A stretch of 38,129 bases of DNA from an uncultured Alphaproteobacteria bacterium (lineage in GTDB: Bacteria; Pseudomonadota; Alphaproteobacteria; Rhodobacterales; Rhodobacteraceae): NCBI GenBank assembly GCA_902611475.1, contig CACLZW010000014.1:1-38129 (forward strand), read 5' to 3'. This document shows positions 1 to 7,298 of the stretch, in pieces (positions within the stretch are counted from its first letter, which is position 1; each line of letters starts with the position of its first letter). The notes beneath the pieces were generated by a model. The model had not been told where the DNA came from, did not search any database, and worked only from the letters and a program-made list of their open reading frames with translations. The position numbers were made by a program, and so were the translations under genes.

Positions 1-549
1 CATTCAAACTGGTTCTTACAAATAAATCCCAATGGACGAATTCCAGTGTTAAAAACAATGGGAAAAGACAGCACCATCATTTTTGACTCAAACGCCATCC
101 TTATTTATTTGGCAGAAAAGTTTGGCCAGTTATTACCAATTAATGAACCTGATAGAACATTAGTCTTACAATGGTTAATGTTCCAAGCAAGCGGGATAGG
201 GCCAATGCAAGGGCAGGCAGTGGTTTTTGAACGGTACTTCCCAAACGATGTTCCTGCCGCGCGCAAACGATATCATAATGAAACGAGAAGATTATATGAA
301 GTCTTAGATTTACGGCTCAGTCAATCTGAATGGCTAGCTCGGGACTTTTCTATCGCGGATATTGCCAATTGGTCTTGGATAAGGAGTCATAAATGGGCAC
401 GAGTGTCGACTGAGGGTCTAGAAAGTTTGGAAAGATGGATGGAACAAATGCGTATACGTCCAGCTTGTGACAGAGGTCTTAACATTCCTCCATCGCCAGG
501 AAAAGCAGATAAGGTAAAGTCTTTTGGAAGTGCGATGACTACGACATGA
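1..549 (+). CDS. Glutathione S-transferase family protein, 5' end outside window
   Basis: The frame is open from base 1, so the gene is cut by the window edge. Its first visible residues include the GST thioredoxin-fold segment NPNGRIPVL followed by FDSNAILIYLAEKFG, the glutathione-contacting cis-Pro and acidic-Ser region. The rest is an all-helical GST C-terminal domain with the N-capping-type motif FSIADIANW. About 182 residues are visible; family members are about 200-230, so only the beginning, with the catalytic Ser/Cys/Tyr, is missing. The closest type I recognise is the YfcG/YghU-like (Nu-class) disulfide-bond oxidoreductase group, which uses glutathione in the cytoplasm; the exact substrate cannot be read. 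A GTG at 46 is an internal codon and not the start. The stop overlaps the next gene's ATG (ATGA), implying translational coupling with the VOC protein. Confidence 0.85.
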   Translation, partial: HSNWFLQINPNGRIPVLKTMGKDSTIIFDSNAILIYLAEKFGQLLPINEPDRTLVLQWLMFQASGIGPMQGQAVVFERYFPNDVPAARKRYHNETRRLYEVLDLRLSQSEWLARDFSIADIANWSWIRSHKWARVSTEGLESLERWMEQMRIRPACDRGLNIPPSPGKADKVKSFGSAMTTT

Positions 550-1028
550 GTGAAATTGAGATTAATGGTATGGCTCATGTAATATTAACGGTTTCACGTT
601 TTAGTGAAGCAAGACAATTTTACAAAAGCCTTTTGCCAAAATTTGGAATGATCTGTGTTATGGATGGACAGGATTTTTGCTATCATGTTGGAGGTAGAAC
701 GGCTATAGGTATAAGAAGGTGTGATCCTGAATTTTCAGCCGAAACCTTCCAACAATATAGGGTTGGTCTTCATCATCTATGTTTAAGGGCTAAAAGTCGT
801 GATGATGTCGATAGAACTTATGAGCTTTTGACACAGATCAATGCAAAAGTTGTACGTGGCCCCGAAGAACGAGATTGGGCTCCAGGTTATTATTATGTAT
901 TATTTGAAGACCCAGATGGAATTCGGATAGAGGTAAATTTCATTTCTGGTGCTGGTCTATTAAAGGAGGGCGAAGAGTTTAAATCAAAAGATGATTACAT
1001 TCGAAAGGATGGTAAGGATATAAAGTGA
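546..1028 (+). CDS. VOC superfamily (glyoxalase/dioxygenase-fold) protein
   Basis: A 160-residue protein with the vicinal-oxygen-chelate fold. It opens with a MAHVILTVSRFSEARQFYKSLL beta-alpha unit (about residues 9-30), carries GLHHLCLRA in the middle and ends with FEDPDGIRIEVNF. Probable metal ligands are His11, His77 and Glu128, spaced as in glyoxalase-type proteins. The family includes glyoxalase I, fosfomycin-resistance proteins and extradiol dioxygenases, and the reaction here cannot be assigned. The ATG overlaps the stop of the upstream glutathione S-transferase gene, so the two are coupled. The pairing hints at a glutathione-dependent detoxification step, which is inference. Confidence 0.85.
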   Translation: MSEIEINGMAHVILTVSRFSEARQFYKSLLPKFGMICVMDGQDFCYHVGGRTAIGIRRCDPEFSAETFQQYRVGLHHLCLRAKSRDDVDRTYELLTQINAKVVRGPEERDWAPGYYYVLFEDPDGIRIEVNFISGAGLLKEGEEFKSKDDYIRKDGKDIK

Positions 1029-1061
1029 TTAATATTAGGTTAAATCAAAATAGGGTAAAAA

Positions 1062-1469
1062 ATGCAACAAAATTTGCTAGAAGAGTATACGGATTTCGTA
1101 GATCAAGTTACAAGTGAAGCTTCAAAATCATCTGATAAAATGAGGGAACGTATCAATTATCTTAATTCCAAAGATATCGAGATGTCACGATTGCTGACAG
1201 CTGGTATTGGTTTATCTGGAGAGGTTGGAGAGTTTAATGAAATAATAAAGAAAATAATTTTTCAGGAAAAGACTTTTGATGTTGTCGCGCATGAACACAT
1301 GAGAAGAGAATTGGGAGATATAATGTGGTATGTAGCGCAAGCTTGTCTAGCGCTGAAGGTTGACTTAGTGGATATTATAAATGGTAATAAAGAAAAATTG
1401 TCAAAGCGATTTCCACAAAGACAATTTAATGAAAAATTTGACACTAACAGAAATAAAGGGGACGTTTAA
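1062..1469 (+). CDS. MazG-like nucleotide pyrophosphohydrolase
   Basis: A 135-residue all-alpha NTP-PPase protein. The MazG-type metal-binding pattern is visible: GLSGEVGEFNEIIKK (Glu54, Glu57, Glu60), then RRELGDIMWY (Glu83, Asp86). Family members hydrolyse nucleoside triphosphates to monophosphates and pyrophosphate, often non-canonical or damaged nucleotides, in the cytoplasm. The single short domain matches the small MazG-like/phage-type group rather than the two-domain E. coli MazG. The start ATG lies 33 bases after the VOC gene, so it may be co-transcribed. Its stop lies inside a hairpin shared with the convergent doxX-like gene. Confidence 0.85.
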   Translation: MQQNLLEEYTDFVDQVTSEASKSSDKMRERINYLNSKDIEMSRLLTAGIGLSGEVGEFNEIIKKIIFQEKTFDVVAHEHMRRELGDIMWYVAQACLALKVDLVDIINGNKEKLSKRFPQRQFNEKFDTNRNKGDV

Positions 1470-1476
1470 GGTCCCC
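1458..1476 (-). terminator. Probable intrinsic terminator between convergent genes
   Basis: GGGGAC and GTCCCC form a 6-bp GC stem around a 7-base loop. Read on the minus strand the stem is followed by TTTATTT, which suits termination of the leftward DoxX/CDGSH unit. On the plus strand the tail is not T-rich. The mazG-like stop codon lies in the loop. Confidence 0.5.
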
Positions 1477-1484
1477 TAGATGTA

Positions 1485-1913
1485 TTAAGCACGGTTTCCA
1501 CGTAGAGCGAAAAATAAACCTCCCACCCACATAAAAACGTGAAGATTGTCATATAGAATGACGTCTAGAAAACTTTCGGGTTCGCCAATCCATATCACTC
1601 CCGTTGTTATGCAACCTATAGTAAACCCGCTGAAGCGCGTTAGGGTGTCTCCCAACCAGCTTGGTATTTTTCTTGTGTTAAATAATCCGCCCGCGATCAA
1701 ACCAAGTCCACTACCTAACTCACCAAGAGCTACGACCCACCAAACAAGAACAGAAAGACCATAGGACTCTGCTTCAGCAGGGTCTATGGGCAACTTCATC
1801 AATCCCATTTGTATAAACAATAATGCTAAAGGTACTCTTAACAACCAATGAGACGTGCAAAATTCCGGTATAGCGCTGTTAAACCGTTCTAATCTTTTCA
1901 CAATTGCATTCAT
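1485..1913 (-). CDS. DoxX-like small integral membrane protein
   Basis: A 142-residue protein with about four hydrophobic segments. A first helix with LLRVPLALLFIQMGLMKL is followed by a WWVVALGELGSGLGLIAGG helix and two more, the arrangement and size of DoxX/DoxD-type proteins. DoxX-family proteins are membrane proteins linked in some bacteria to thiol or redox stress; a precise role cannot be assigned. It is the last gene of a leftward unit, starting 13 bases after the CDGSH gene stop and ending at the shared hairpin. Confidence 0.65.
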   Translation of the reverse strand: MNAIVKRLERFNSAIPEFCTSHWLLRVPLALLFIQMGLMKLPIDPAEAESYGLSVLVWWVVALGELGSGLGLIAGGLFNTRKIPSWLGDTLTRFSGFTIGCITTGVIWIGEPESFLDVILYDNLHVFMWVGGLFFALRGNRA

Positions 1914-1926
1914 GTCGTTACTCCTA

Positions 1927-2142
1927 TTAAGCGCAGTCGCAAACGACTGTTTTTAAATCATTGCATCCACAGACACTCACGGAAGTGTTTGCGGACGCGA
2001 CAAATTTTTCAGGACTTAAGGAGGTGTTTTTATGACTTCCATCGCACAATGGGTACTTTGCGCTCTGACCACATCGGCAAATGAAATACGACTTTCCGCT
2101 CACGACGTCAAGCTTAGTAAATTTCTTGTCTTTGCTGCTCAT
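1927..2142 (-). CDS. CDGSH iron-sulfur domain protein
   Basis: A 71-residue protein with a complete CDGSH signature, CRCGQSAKYPLCDGSH. The predicted 2Fe-2S ligands are Cys22, Cys24, Cys33 and His37 (three Cys, one His, as in mitoNEET). A second cysteine cluster, CGCNDLKTVVCDC, lies at the C-terminus. I chose the ATG at 2142 because a good Shine-Dalgarno (TTTTGGAG) lies 8 bases upstream; a longer frame starts at 2199 but has no site and overlaps the neighbour. CDGSH proteins act in Fe-S or redox handling. It sits between a small secreted Cys protein and a DoxX-like protein in what looks like one operon. Confidence 0.85.
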   Translation of the reverse strand: MSSKDKKFTKLDVVSGKSYFICRCGQSAKYPLCDGSHKNTSLSPEKFVASANTSVSVCGCNDLKTVVCDCA

Positions 2143-2176
2143 ACTATTACTCCAAAATCCCAATTTAATATCAATC

Positions 2177-2428
2177 TTAGTTGACAGCGACCAAATCAAG
2201 CGCCTTGTTGCATGAGCTTATCGCATTGACAGACATTCCCATGTCATGCTGTCTTTTGCATTCAGACTGCAAATTTCTAATATCTGCTAGAGTTTTTTCG
2301 TTGAAAGATGCAGTTTTTAATGCTTTCTTTATTTTTGTATTAAATGCTGCCATTTCGCTACAGCCACTTGCATACACGCTTGAGCCAAAAAGTGAAAGGG
2401 CGAATACCAACGCTATAAATTTGTTCAT
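2177..2428 (-). CDS. Small secreted protein of unknown function
   Basis: An 83-residue product with a clear signal peptide: MNKF, a hydrophobic stretch ALVFALSLFGSSV, then YAS/G as a likely signal-peptidase I site near residue 21. The mature part is about 62 residues, charged and helical-looking, with three cysteines. I do not recognise a family. It is the first gene of the leftward CDGSH/DoxX unit, with 34 bases to the next start, and its promoter should lie in the 162-base divergent gap before 2591. A periplasmic location is inferred from the signal peptide only. Confidence 0.6.
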   Translation of the reverse strand: MNKFIALVFALSLFGSSVYASGCSEMAAFNTKIKKALKTASFNEKTLADIRNLQSECKRQHDMGMSVNAISSCNKALDLVAVN

Positions 2429-2590
2429 TTGTAGATCTCCGTTTTAAATTTGTACGCTGTTAGGTAAGTCTATTTTTTTAAAAACCAAGCTAAAAAAAAT
2501 TTTTTTCCAAATCTGAGGCAAAATGACACACCCAGTTGTTATCTTTTCGATCTAGAACATATCTGAGTAACAAAATATGGAGAATTAATT

Positions 2591-2812
2591 ATGAGAACTA
2601 GGCGAACTTCAACCGCAGCTATGAAAACAAAAGGTCAATATCCAAGTGATAGAGAAACACTTCAAGACTCTGTTGAACTAATTTTCGGGTCAGATCCCGA
2701 AAAAATGAAAGAAATGGCAGCAAAAATGAGAACTAGGTTTGTTCAAGCAGCAATAGCAGGCGCTGTTGGTTCTATAGTTTTTTATTACTTACTGCTAAAT
2801 CATCATATTTAA
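2591..2812 (+). CDS. Small membrane-anchored protein, unknown
   Basis: A 73-residue product with a basic N-terminus, a charged middle (residues about 20-45) and one C-terminal transmembrane segment (AAIAGAVGSIVFYYLLL). A GGAG site lies about 9 bases before the ATG. Its stop (TAATG) overlaps the start of the TIGR03643-type gene, so the two are coupled and lead into the photolyase gene. I do not recognise the family. A tail-anchored topology with a cytoplasmic N-terminus is inferred. Confidence 0.6.
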   Translation: MRTRRTSTAAMKTKGQYPSDRETLQDSVELIFGSDPEKMKEMAAKMRTRFVQAAIAGAVGSIVFYYLLLNHHI

Positions 2813-3012
2813 TGCAAAGCGGTGAAAGAAACTTGTCTCAAGCGCGTTTGTCTGAATTAATTGAACTAGCACTCAGCGACAAAGTAAGTTTCAAGGCTAT
2901 AAAAGATGAATTCGGGCTAAAGGAGATCGAAGTAAAAAATTTAATGCGAAAAAATCTTAGATCGGGAAGCTACACTGCGTGGCGTAAAAGAATTTTTCGT
3001 AAAAGAAAGTAG
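2812..3012 (+). CDS. TIGR03643/DUF2805-type small conserved protein
   Basis: A 66-residue basic protein with the pattern LSEARxSELIELAxxDKVSFxAI..FGL.E.EVKNLMRKNL...SYxAWRKR. This corresponds to the short conserved family I know as TIGR03643 (DUF2805), which has a helix-turn-helix-like look. Genes of this family are frequently found next to photolyase/cryptochrome genes, as here. Its biochemical role is not established. The ATG overlaps the upstream stop, and only 8 bases separate it from the photolyase start, so all three are likely one transcript. Confidence 0.75.
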   Translation: MQSGERNLSQARLSELIELALSDKVSFKAIKDEFGLKEIEVKNLMRKNLRSGSYTAWRKRIFRKRK

Positions 3013-3020
3013 GTCGCTAG

Positions 3021-4526
3021 TTGAATATCGTGTGGTTCAAAAGAGATCTGAGGATGCTCGATCACGGGCCTCTGTCAGATGCTTGCGCAAACGAAAAAAT
3101 ATTACCCCTTTACATTTTAGAGCCAAACCTCTGGAAACAGCCCGATGTTTCATACCGGCATTTTCTACATCTTCAGCACTACCTCAGCCAACTTGACGAT
3201 ATGTTCATTAAAAGAGGCGCTAAGCTAGTAATCAAAGTTGGAGAAGCGCTTCCTGTATTAAAGACTTTGGCAACCCGACATAACGTCAAAGCAATTTTTT
3301 CTCACTATGAAACATGGAATAAATTTTCAAAAGATCGCGATTCAGCAATCCGAAAGTGGACCGATGAAAACTCTTTAGACTGGAAAGAATATCAACAAAA
3401 TGGAGTAGTGAGGAATTTGAATTCTCGTGATGGATGGTCAACCCTTTGGCGCAGTCATATGCGAAAAAAAATTTATGAGGTACCTGAAAAAATACTATGT
3501 GTATCTGAAGACTCCGATAATTTACCATCATGTCAAGACATGTCCCTGGAATTTGATGGTTTCGAACCAAATTCTAACCTTGGCAAAATTGAGCCAGGTA
3601 TTGTTTTAAAAAGTTTTTTGACTGAGCGGGGTGAAAACTATCAGAGAGAGATGTCTGGACCTTTGTTATCTGCAGATTCTTGTTCTAGACTGTCTACACA
3701 TATTGCCTTCGGGACTATTTCTATCCGAACTATTTTCCAGAGGACACAAGAACAAACCCAAAGAAAGCTAGACCTAGTTGATGATAAACTAAAAAACTGG
3801 CGAGCCTCTTATAATTCATTCCAGAAAAGACTCCGATGGCATTGTCATTTTATCCAAAAATTGGAAGATTTAAGGAGCATAGAGTGGAAAAACATTCATC
3901 CTATTTATGATAAATTGGAAAGAGAAACCTCTTATTCGGAAAATTTTGAAAGATGGAAGCGTGGAGAAACAGGTTTCCCCTTCGTTGATGCCTGTATGCG
4001 ATCATTGATATCAACTGGATGGATAAACTTCCGTATGCGAGCAATGCTTGTTAGCTTCGCTAGTTACAATTTATGGATAGATTGGAGACAAACATCTCTT
4101 TATCTGGCGCGTCTATTCTCAGACTATGAACCTGGCATTCATTATTCTCAAGTGCAGATGCAGTCAGGTACTACCGGTATTAATACAATAAGAATTTACA
4201 ACCCAATCAAGCAAGGATTGGAACATGATCCTCAAGGAAAATTTATAAAAAAATGGGTTCCAGAGTTAAGGCATATGCCTCGGGCAAACGTACATACGCC
4301 CTGGGAGACACCAGAATTATTGGGTAAATATTATAGCCCCATTGTTGATGAGAAACTATCAAGGGAAAGTGCTTCGACAAGAATTCATCAAGTGAAAAAC
4401 TTAAAAATAGCGAGATCTCAATCGGAAGCTATTTGGAGGAAGATAGGTAGCAGAAAAATTTCTGAAAACGATTATCTTAAAGCAAGAAAAAAGAAGTCAA
4501 AATTACAAAAAGAATTTGAGTTTTAA
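3021..4526 (+). CDS. Photolyase/cryptochrome-family flavoprotein with atypical FAD pocket
   Basis: 501 residues. The N-terminal Rossmann-type photolyase domain begins with WFKRDLRMLDHGPL. The C-terminal FAD-binding domain contains GETGFPFVDACMRSL (about residue 315), TGWINFRMRAM (about 332) and RIYNPIKQGLEHDPQG (about 390). Photolyases use blue light and FADH to split pyrimidine dimers; cryptochromes are photoreceptors. The usual NNGxWQW stretch facing the flavin and lesion is replaced by HYSQVQM here, so the N5-proximal Asn and the lesion-stacking Trp appear to be missing. It may be a divergent repair enzyme or a photosensor. The start is TTG, 8 bases after the upstream stop, with AGG ahead of it; no ATG is near. 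Confidence 0.85.
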   Translation: MNIVWFKRDLRMLDHGPLSDACANEKILPLYILEPNLWKQPDVSYRHFLHLQHYLSQLDDMFIKRGAKLVIKVGEALPVLKTLATRHNVKAIFSHYETWNKFSKDRDSAIRKWTDENSLDWKEYQQNGVVRNLNSRDGWSTLWRSHMRKKIYEVPEKILCVSEDSDNLPSCQDMSLEFDGFEPNSNLGKIEPGIVLKSFLTERGENYQREMSGPLLSADSCSRLSTHIAFGTISIRTIFQRTQEQTQRKLDLVDDKLKNWRASYNSFQKRLRWHCHFIQKLEDLRSIEWKNIHPIYDKLERETSYSENFERWKRGETGFPFVDACMRSLISTGWINFRMRAMLVSFASYNLWIDWRQTSLYLARLFSDYEPGIHYSQVQMQSGTTGINTIRIYNPIKQGLEHDPQGKFIKKWVPELRHMPRANVHTPWETPELLGKYYSPIVDEKLSRESASTRIHQVKNLKIARSQSEAIWRKIGSRKISENDYLKARKKKSKLQKEFEF

Positions 4527-4562
4527 TGTTTCCATTTTCTTAAGACAAACTATATTTTTTTC

Positions 4563-5297
4563 ATGGATAAATCAGGCAACAGAACAATAGCTTTATTTTA
4601 TGGTTTATTGTGCCATGGCATTTTTCTAGTGGCTGGCGCAGTAATGTTTATTACTATTTTGACCGGGTTTCAATTTTCAGTTGGACCCTTCCAAGGCTTT
4701 GGTGCAGTGGTAATAAATCTATTGTTATTAATTCAGTTTCCTATGGGCCACTCATTCTTTCTATCTAACCGTGGTATGAAGATATTAGAGATTTTTGCGC
4801 CTAAAAGTTATGCCAAAACTCTTAGAACAACGGTCTACGCTACTATAGCTTCCATACAACTTATACTCTTATTCTCTCTCTGGAATTTTTCTGGAGTTTT
4901 TATTTGGCAAATTGAAACACCAGCAAGCTTATACATGATCATACTTAACTTACTTAGTTGGGCTTTATTATCTATTTCATCTATACAGGCGGGATATAAA
5001 GTTCAAACTGGTTCCTTAGGCTGGACATCTGTATATCAAGGGAAAACCCCCATTTTTCCCGATATGCCTACTCGTGGTCTTTTTTCGATAATAAGGCAAC
5101 CCATTTATTTATCTTTCAGTCTAGTCCTTTGGACAAGTCCATCTATGAGTTTGGACTTATTTATCGTTGCGTTGTCATACAGTCTTTATTGCTACTTTGG
5201 TCCTTTGTTGAAAGAAAAAAGATTCCAAAAAATTTATGGTAAAAGATTTTCCGATTACAAAAAAAAAGTGCCTTATTTTATGCCATATATTTTTTGA
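4563..5297 (+). CDS. ICMT/PEMT-like membrane methyltransferase (MddA/NnrU-like)
   Basis: A 244-residue polytopic membrane protein with about five to six hydrophobic segments. The C-terminal region has the isoprenylcysteine/phospholipid methyltransferase hallmarks: TRGLFSIIRQPIYLSF (about 175-190), the downstream KEKRFQKIYGKRFSDYKKKVP and a final FMPYIF. That region binds S-adenosylmethionine in the family. Substrates in relatives include isoprenyl-Cys, phosphatidylethanolamine or methanethiol (MddA); none can be chosen here. It lies 36 bases after the photolyase gene on the same strand, so co-expression is plausible. Confidence 0.65.
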   Translation: MDKSGNRTIALFYGLLCHGIFLVAGAVMFITILTGFQFSVGPFQGFGAVVINLLLLIQFPMGHSFFLSNRGMKILEIFAPKSYAKTLRTTVYATIASIQLILLFSLWNFSGVFIWQIETPASLYMIILNLLSWALLSISSIQAGYKVQTGSLGWTSVYQGKTPIFPDMPTRGLFSIIRQPIYLSFSLVLWTSPSMSLDLFIVALSYSLYCYFGPLLKEKRFQKIYGKRFSDYKKKVPYFMPYIF

Positions 5298-5416
5298 TGC
5301 ACGTGATAATTCATATGGCAATAAATGTAACGAAAGAGTTGAAAAACCTGGTAGGACCGTTAATATCGTACCCAAATAAAGGGTTTATAAACTAAACTTT
5401 TAGAAAGAGGATTTTT

Positions 5417-6244
5417 TTGGACATTTACAGTGATTTTTCACCAGCTCCTATTCCGAGCAACGAAACTCGACGACTTGAGGCAGTTCGAAAGACGGGGGTA
5501 ATGGATGTTGCCAACGAAGAGTTATTTTTAATCTACACAGAGCTAGCAAAAGAAATATCAAATATGCCTGTTAGCTACACTGGCCTTATCGATGAAGAAA
5601 GGCAGTATATGTTGTGTCACGTTGGCTTGCCCGAGGATGGGTCAGATAGTGCACCAAGAGAAAGAACATTTTGTCAATTTGCTTTAAACAGCACTGACCC
5701 GATAATAGTTGAGGATTGTAGTAAAGACGAGAGGTTTAGAAATCATCCCGTTGTTACTGGCAACCCATTCGTAAAATTTTACGGGGGGTTTCCTTTAGTT
5801 ACTCAGGGTGGACTAATATTGGGAACGCTATGCGTTGTAGATACGGAGTTGGGAAAAAAACTCGACGAAAACCAAATTACTTTAATACAAAAGCTCGCAG
5901 CAAGACTAGCACATCAACTTGAAACACAGGGTGATCAAAGAGAAATTACTGCATCTCGAGCTATTGATATGCTCAAGGTGGTTATTAAACATAATCCAGA
6001 TATGACTATTAAAGACACAATTAATTTTTTGACGGTAATTGAAGGTAGACCTATAGATGAATCAGGAAAACAAAGTCTGATGAAATACGACTTGCTCGAC
6101 GCATCTGGAGTGATGACTAAGAGAGCTAGGGAGTTCCAAAGTGAATTAGATCTTGATCAAGGAATATTCAAGAGAATATCAATTTCTAAAGAACAAGCTC
6201 AAGTCAATCTCGATAATATGCTTTCTGAACTAGGAGATGTTTAG
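5417..6244 (+). CDS. GAF-domain sensor-type protein
   Basis: 275 residues. The region from about 10 to 175 is a GAF domain of the soluble light/redox-sensor type: NETRRLEAVRKTGVMD at the front, then RTFCQFALN, VEDCSKDERFRNHP, FYGGFPL and GTLCVVD. The C-terminal 90 residues are helical and unrecognised, with no kinase, GGDEF or HTH domain. It may bind a small ligand or chromophore and act by protein contacts, which is inference. The start is TTG with a strong AAAGAGG site; no ATG is close. It directly abuts the next small gene (TAG-ATG) and follows the photolyase and methyltransferase genes. Confidence 0.75.
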   Translation: MDIYSDFSPAPIPSNETRRLEAVRKTGVMDVANEELFLIYTELAKEISNMPVSYTGLIDEERQYMLCHVGLPEDGSDSAPRERTFCQFALNSTDPIIVEDCSKDERFRNHPVVTGNPFVKFYGGFPLVTQGGLILGTLCVVDTELGKKLDENQITLIQKLAARLAHQLETQGDQREITASRAIDMLKVVIKHNPDMTIKDTINFLTVIEGRPIDESGKQSLMKYDLLDASGVMTKRAREFQSELDLDQGIFKRISISKEQAQVNLDNMLSELGDV

Positions 6245-6586
6245 ATGTTTGCAGTGATTTATCAGTTTAAGTTTCCTGGTGTTAGTGAAGCAAAAGTAGC
6301 GGCGGGTTTTTGCTCAGAGTCCTTGGGTGGAAAAATAGCAGAATATGATTTTCTAGGACTAAATATACTAATAAGTAAAGATGGCGATTTAAATATTCAC
6401 GTGAAATTTGAAGATGCTAAAGCCTTGAAAAAGTTCGAAGATGACTCAGAAAAACTGCTAGGTGATTTGAGGAATAGCTTCGTTTTTAAGGAAAATAAGG
6501 TTTCTGGCGTTTTTGCCTTTACCTATGAAAAAGAAGCAGTTGCAACAGATATTAAAATTGAAGGTGCCTCTGTTGTAAGGAATTAG
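6245..6586 (+). CDS. Small protein of unknown function, coupled to the GAF gene
   Basis: A 113-residue soluble protein whose ATG follows the GAF-gene stop with no gap. It opens with a beta-strand-like MFAVIYQFKFPG, then alternates strands and charged helices, a little like dimeric alpha+beta barrel (antibiotic-monooxygenase-like) proteins. I cannot assign a family. Tight coupling suggests that it works with the GAF protein. It ends with no obvious terminator, and 174 bases without recognisable features follow before the next gene. Confidence 0.55.
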   Translation: MFAVIYQFKFPGVSEAKVAAGFCSESLGGKIAEYDFLGLNILISKDGDLNIHVKFEDAKALKKFEDDSEKLLGDLRNSFVFKENKVSGVFAFTYEKEAVATDIKIEGASVVRN

Positions 6587-6760
6587 TAGCCAAAATTTTT
6601 ATCTAAACTGGTTGTTAGACTTAGATGAAAATACCCTTAAATTGAAAAAATTTGAAAATGTGATATCGTAAACCGTGTAAACAGTTCACCAATTTATTTT
6701 TTGTGTCTTTATTATGTTCTAAGAAATTGAGGGAAGTAACTGAGATTAGTAGCACAAATA

Positions 6761-7141
6761 ATGATCTTTCTACTTGGGGTCTGGGCGCTCTTTGCAGGTA
6801 TAGTTGCACTGTTGGGCTACTCTTTTTCTTTCCCTTTTGAATTTAATCAATCAATAGAGGAAATTCCCTTTCATCGATGGCAAATCGTACGGGTGAGTGT
6901 TTTTCTTACCTTTGGTTATCTTGCTATAAGACACTTTTTGTTTGGTAAGGAAAGAATGTTCCCGATCCAGTTTCTTGATATATATTTAAAGTCTATAGGA
7001 GGCTCGGGCCTTGTTATTTATTATCAGCAAGGAATAACTGATTATCGTGAGTATGCGACGCTCGGTTTCTTTCTATTAGCAGCGTTACTCTCCCATTTTT
7101 TAGCAAGACCAGAATATAAAAAGATTTTTTTCAAAAGATAA
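6761..7141 (+). CDS. Small polytopic membrane protein, unknown
   Basis: A 126-residue protein with about four hydrophobic segments (residues about 2-22, 44-62, 72-88, 95-112) and a basic C-terminus. There are no catalytic motifs I can identify. It stands alone between two short gaps on the plus strand. It is probably a real inner-membrane protein given the regular alternation of helices and short charged loops, but I cannot propose a function. Confidence 0.5.
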   Translation: MIFLLGVWALFAGIVALLGYSFSFPFEFNQSIEEIPFHRWQIVRVSVFLTFGYLAIRHFLFGKERMFPIQFLDIYLKSIGGSGLVIYYQQGITDYREYATLGFFLLAALLSHFLARPEYKKIFFKR

Positions 7142-7171
7142 AAATTCCATTGAAGATTGGTTGAAAAATAA

Positions 7172-7288
7172 TACTATTGGATTGTAAACGATTACCTAGA
7201 AATGTTATTTGCGGGAAAAATGGATCTAACAGAAGGAGCCCTAAAGCTTCAGGCTGGTCGTTTCTATAAGTTAAAAAGGAAAAAATGA
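7172..7288 (+). other. Short open frame, possible gene remnant
   Basis: Between two stops the frame encodes about 38 residues ending in MLFAGKMDLTEGALKLQAG and a basic tail, with an internal ATG at 7202. It reads like the C-terminus of a helical or SCP2-like protein, but no upstream part is present. The stop lies 10 bases before the cyclase ATG, so it could also be a leader peptide. The evidence is weak. Confidence 0.15.
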
Positions 7289-7298
7289 AGGGTTAAAA

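Noticed and set aside
1546-1764. Plus-strand open frame opposite the DoxX-like gene
   Set aside because: It is antisense to a coherent four-helix membrane protein and has no recognisable features.
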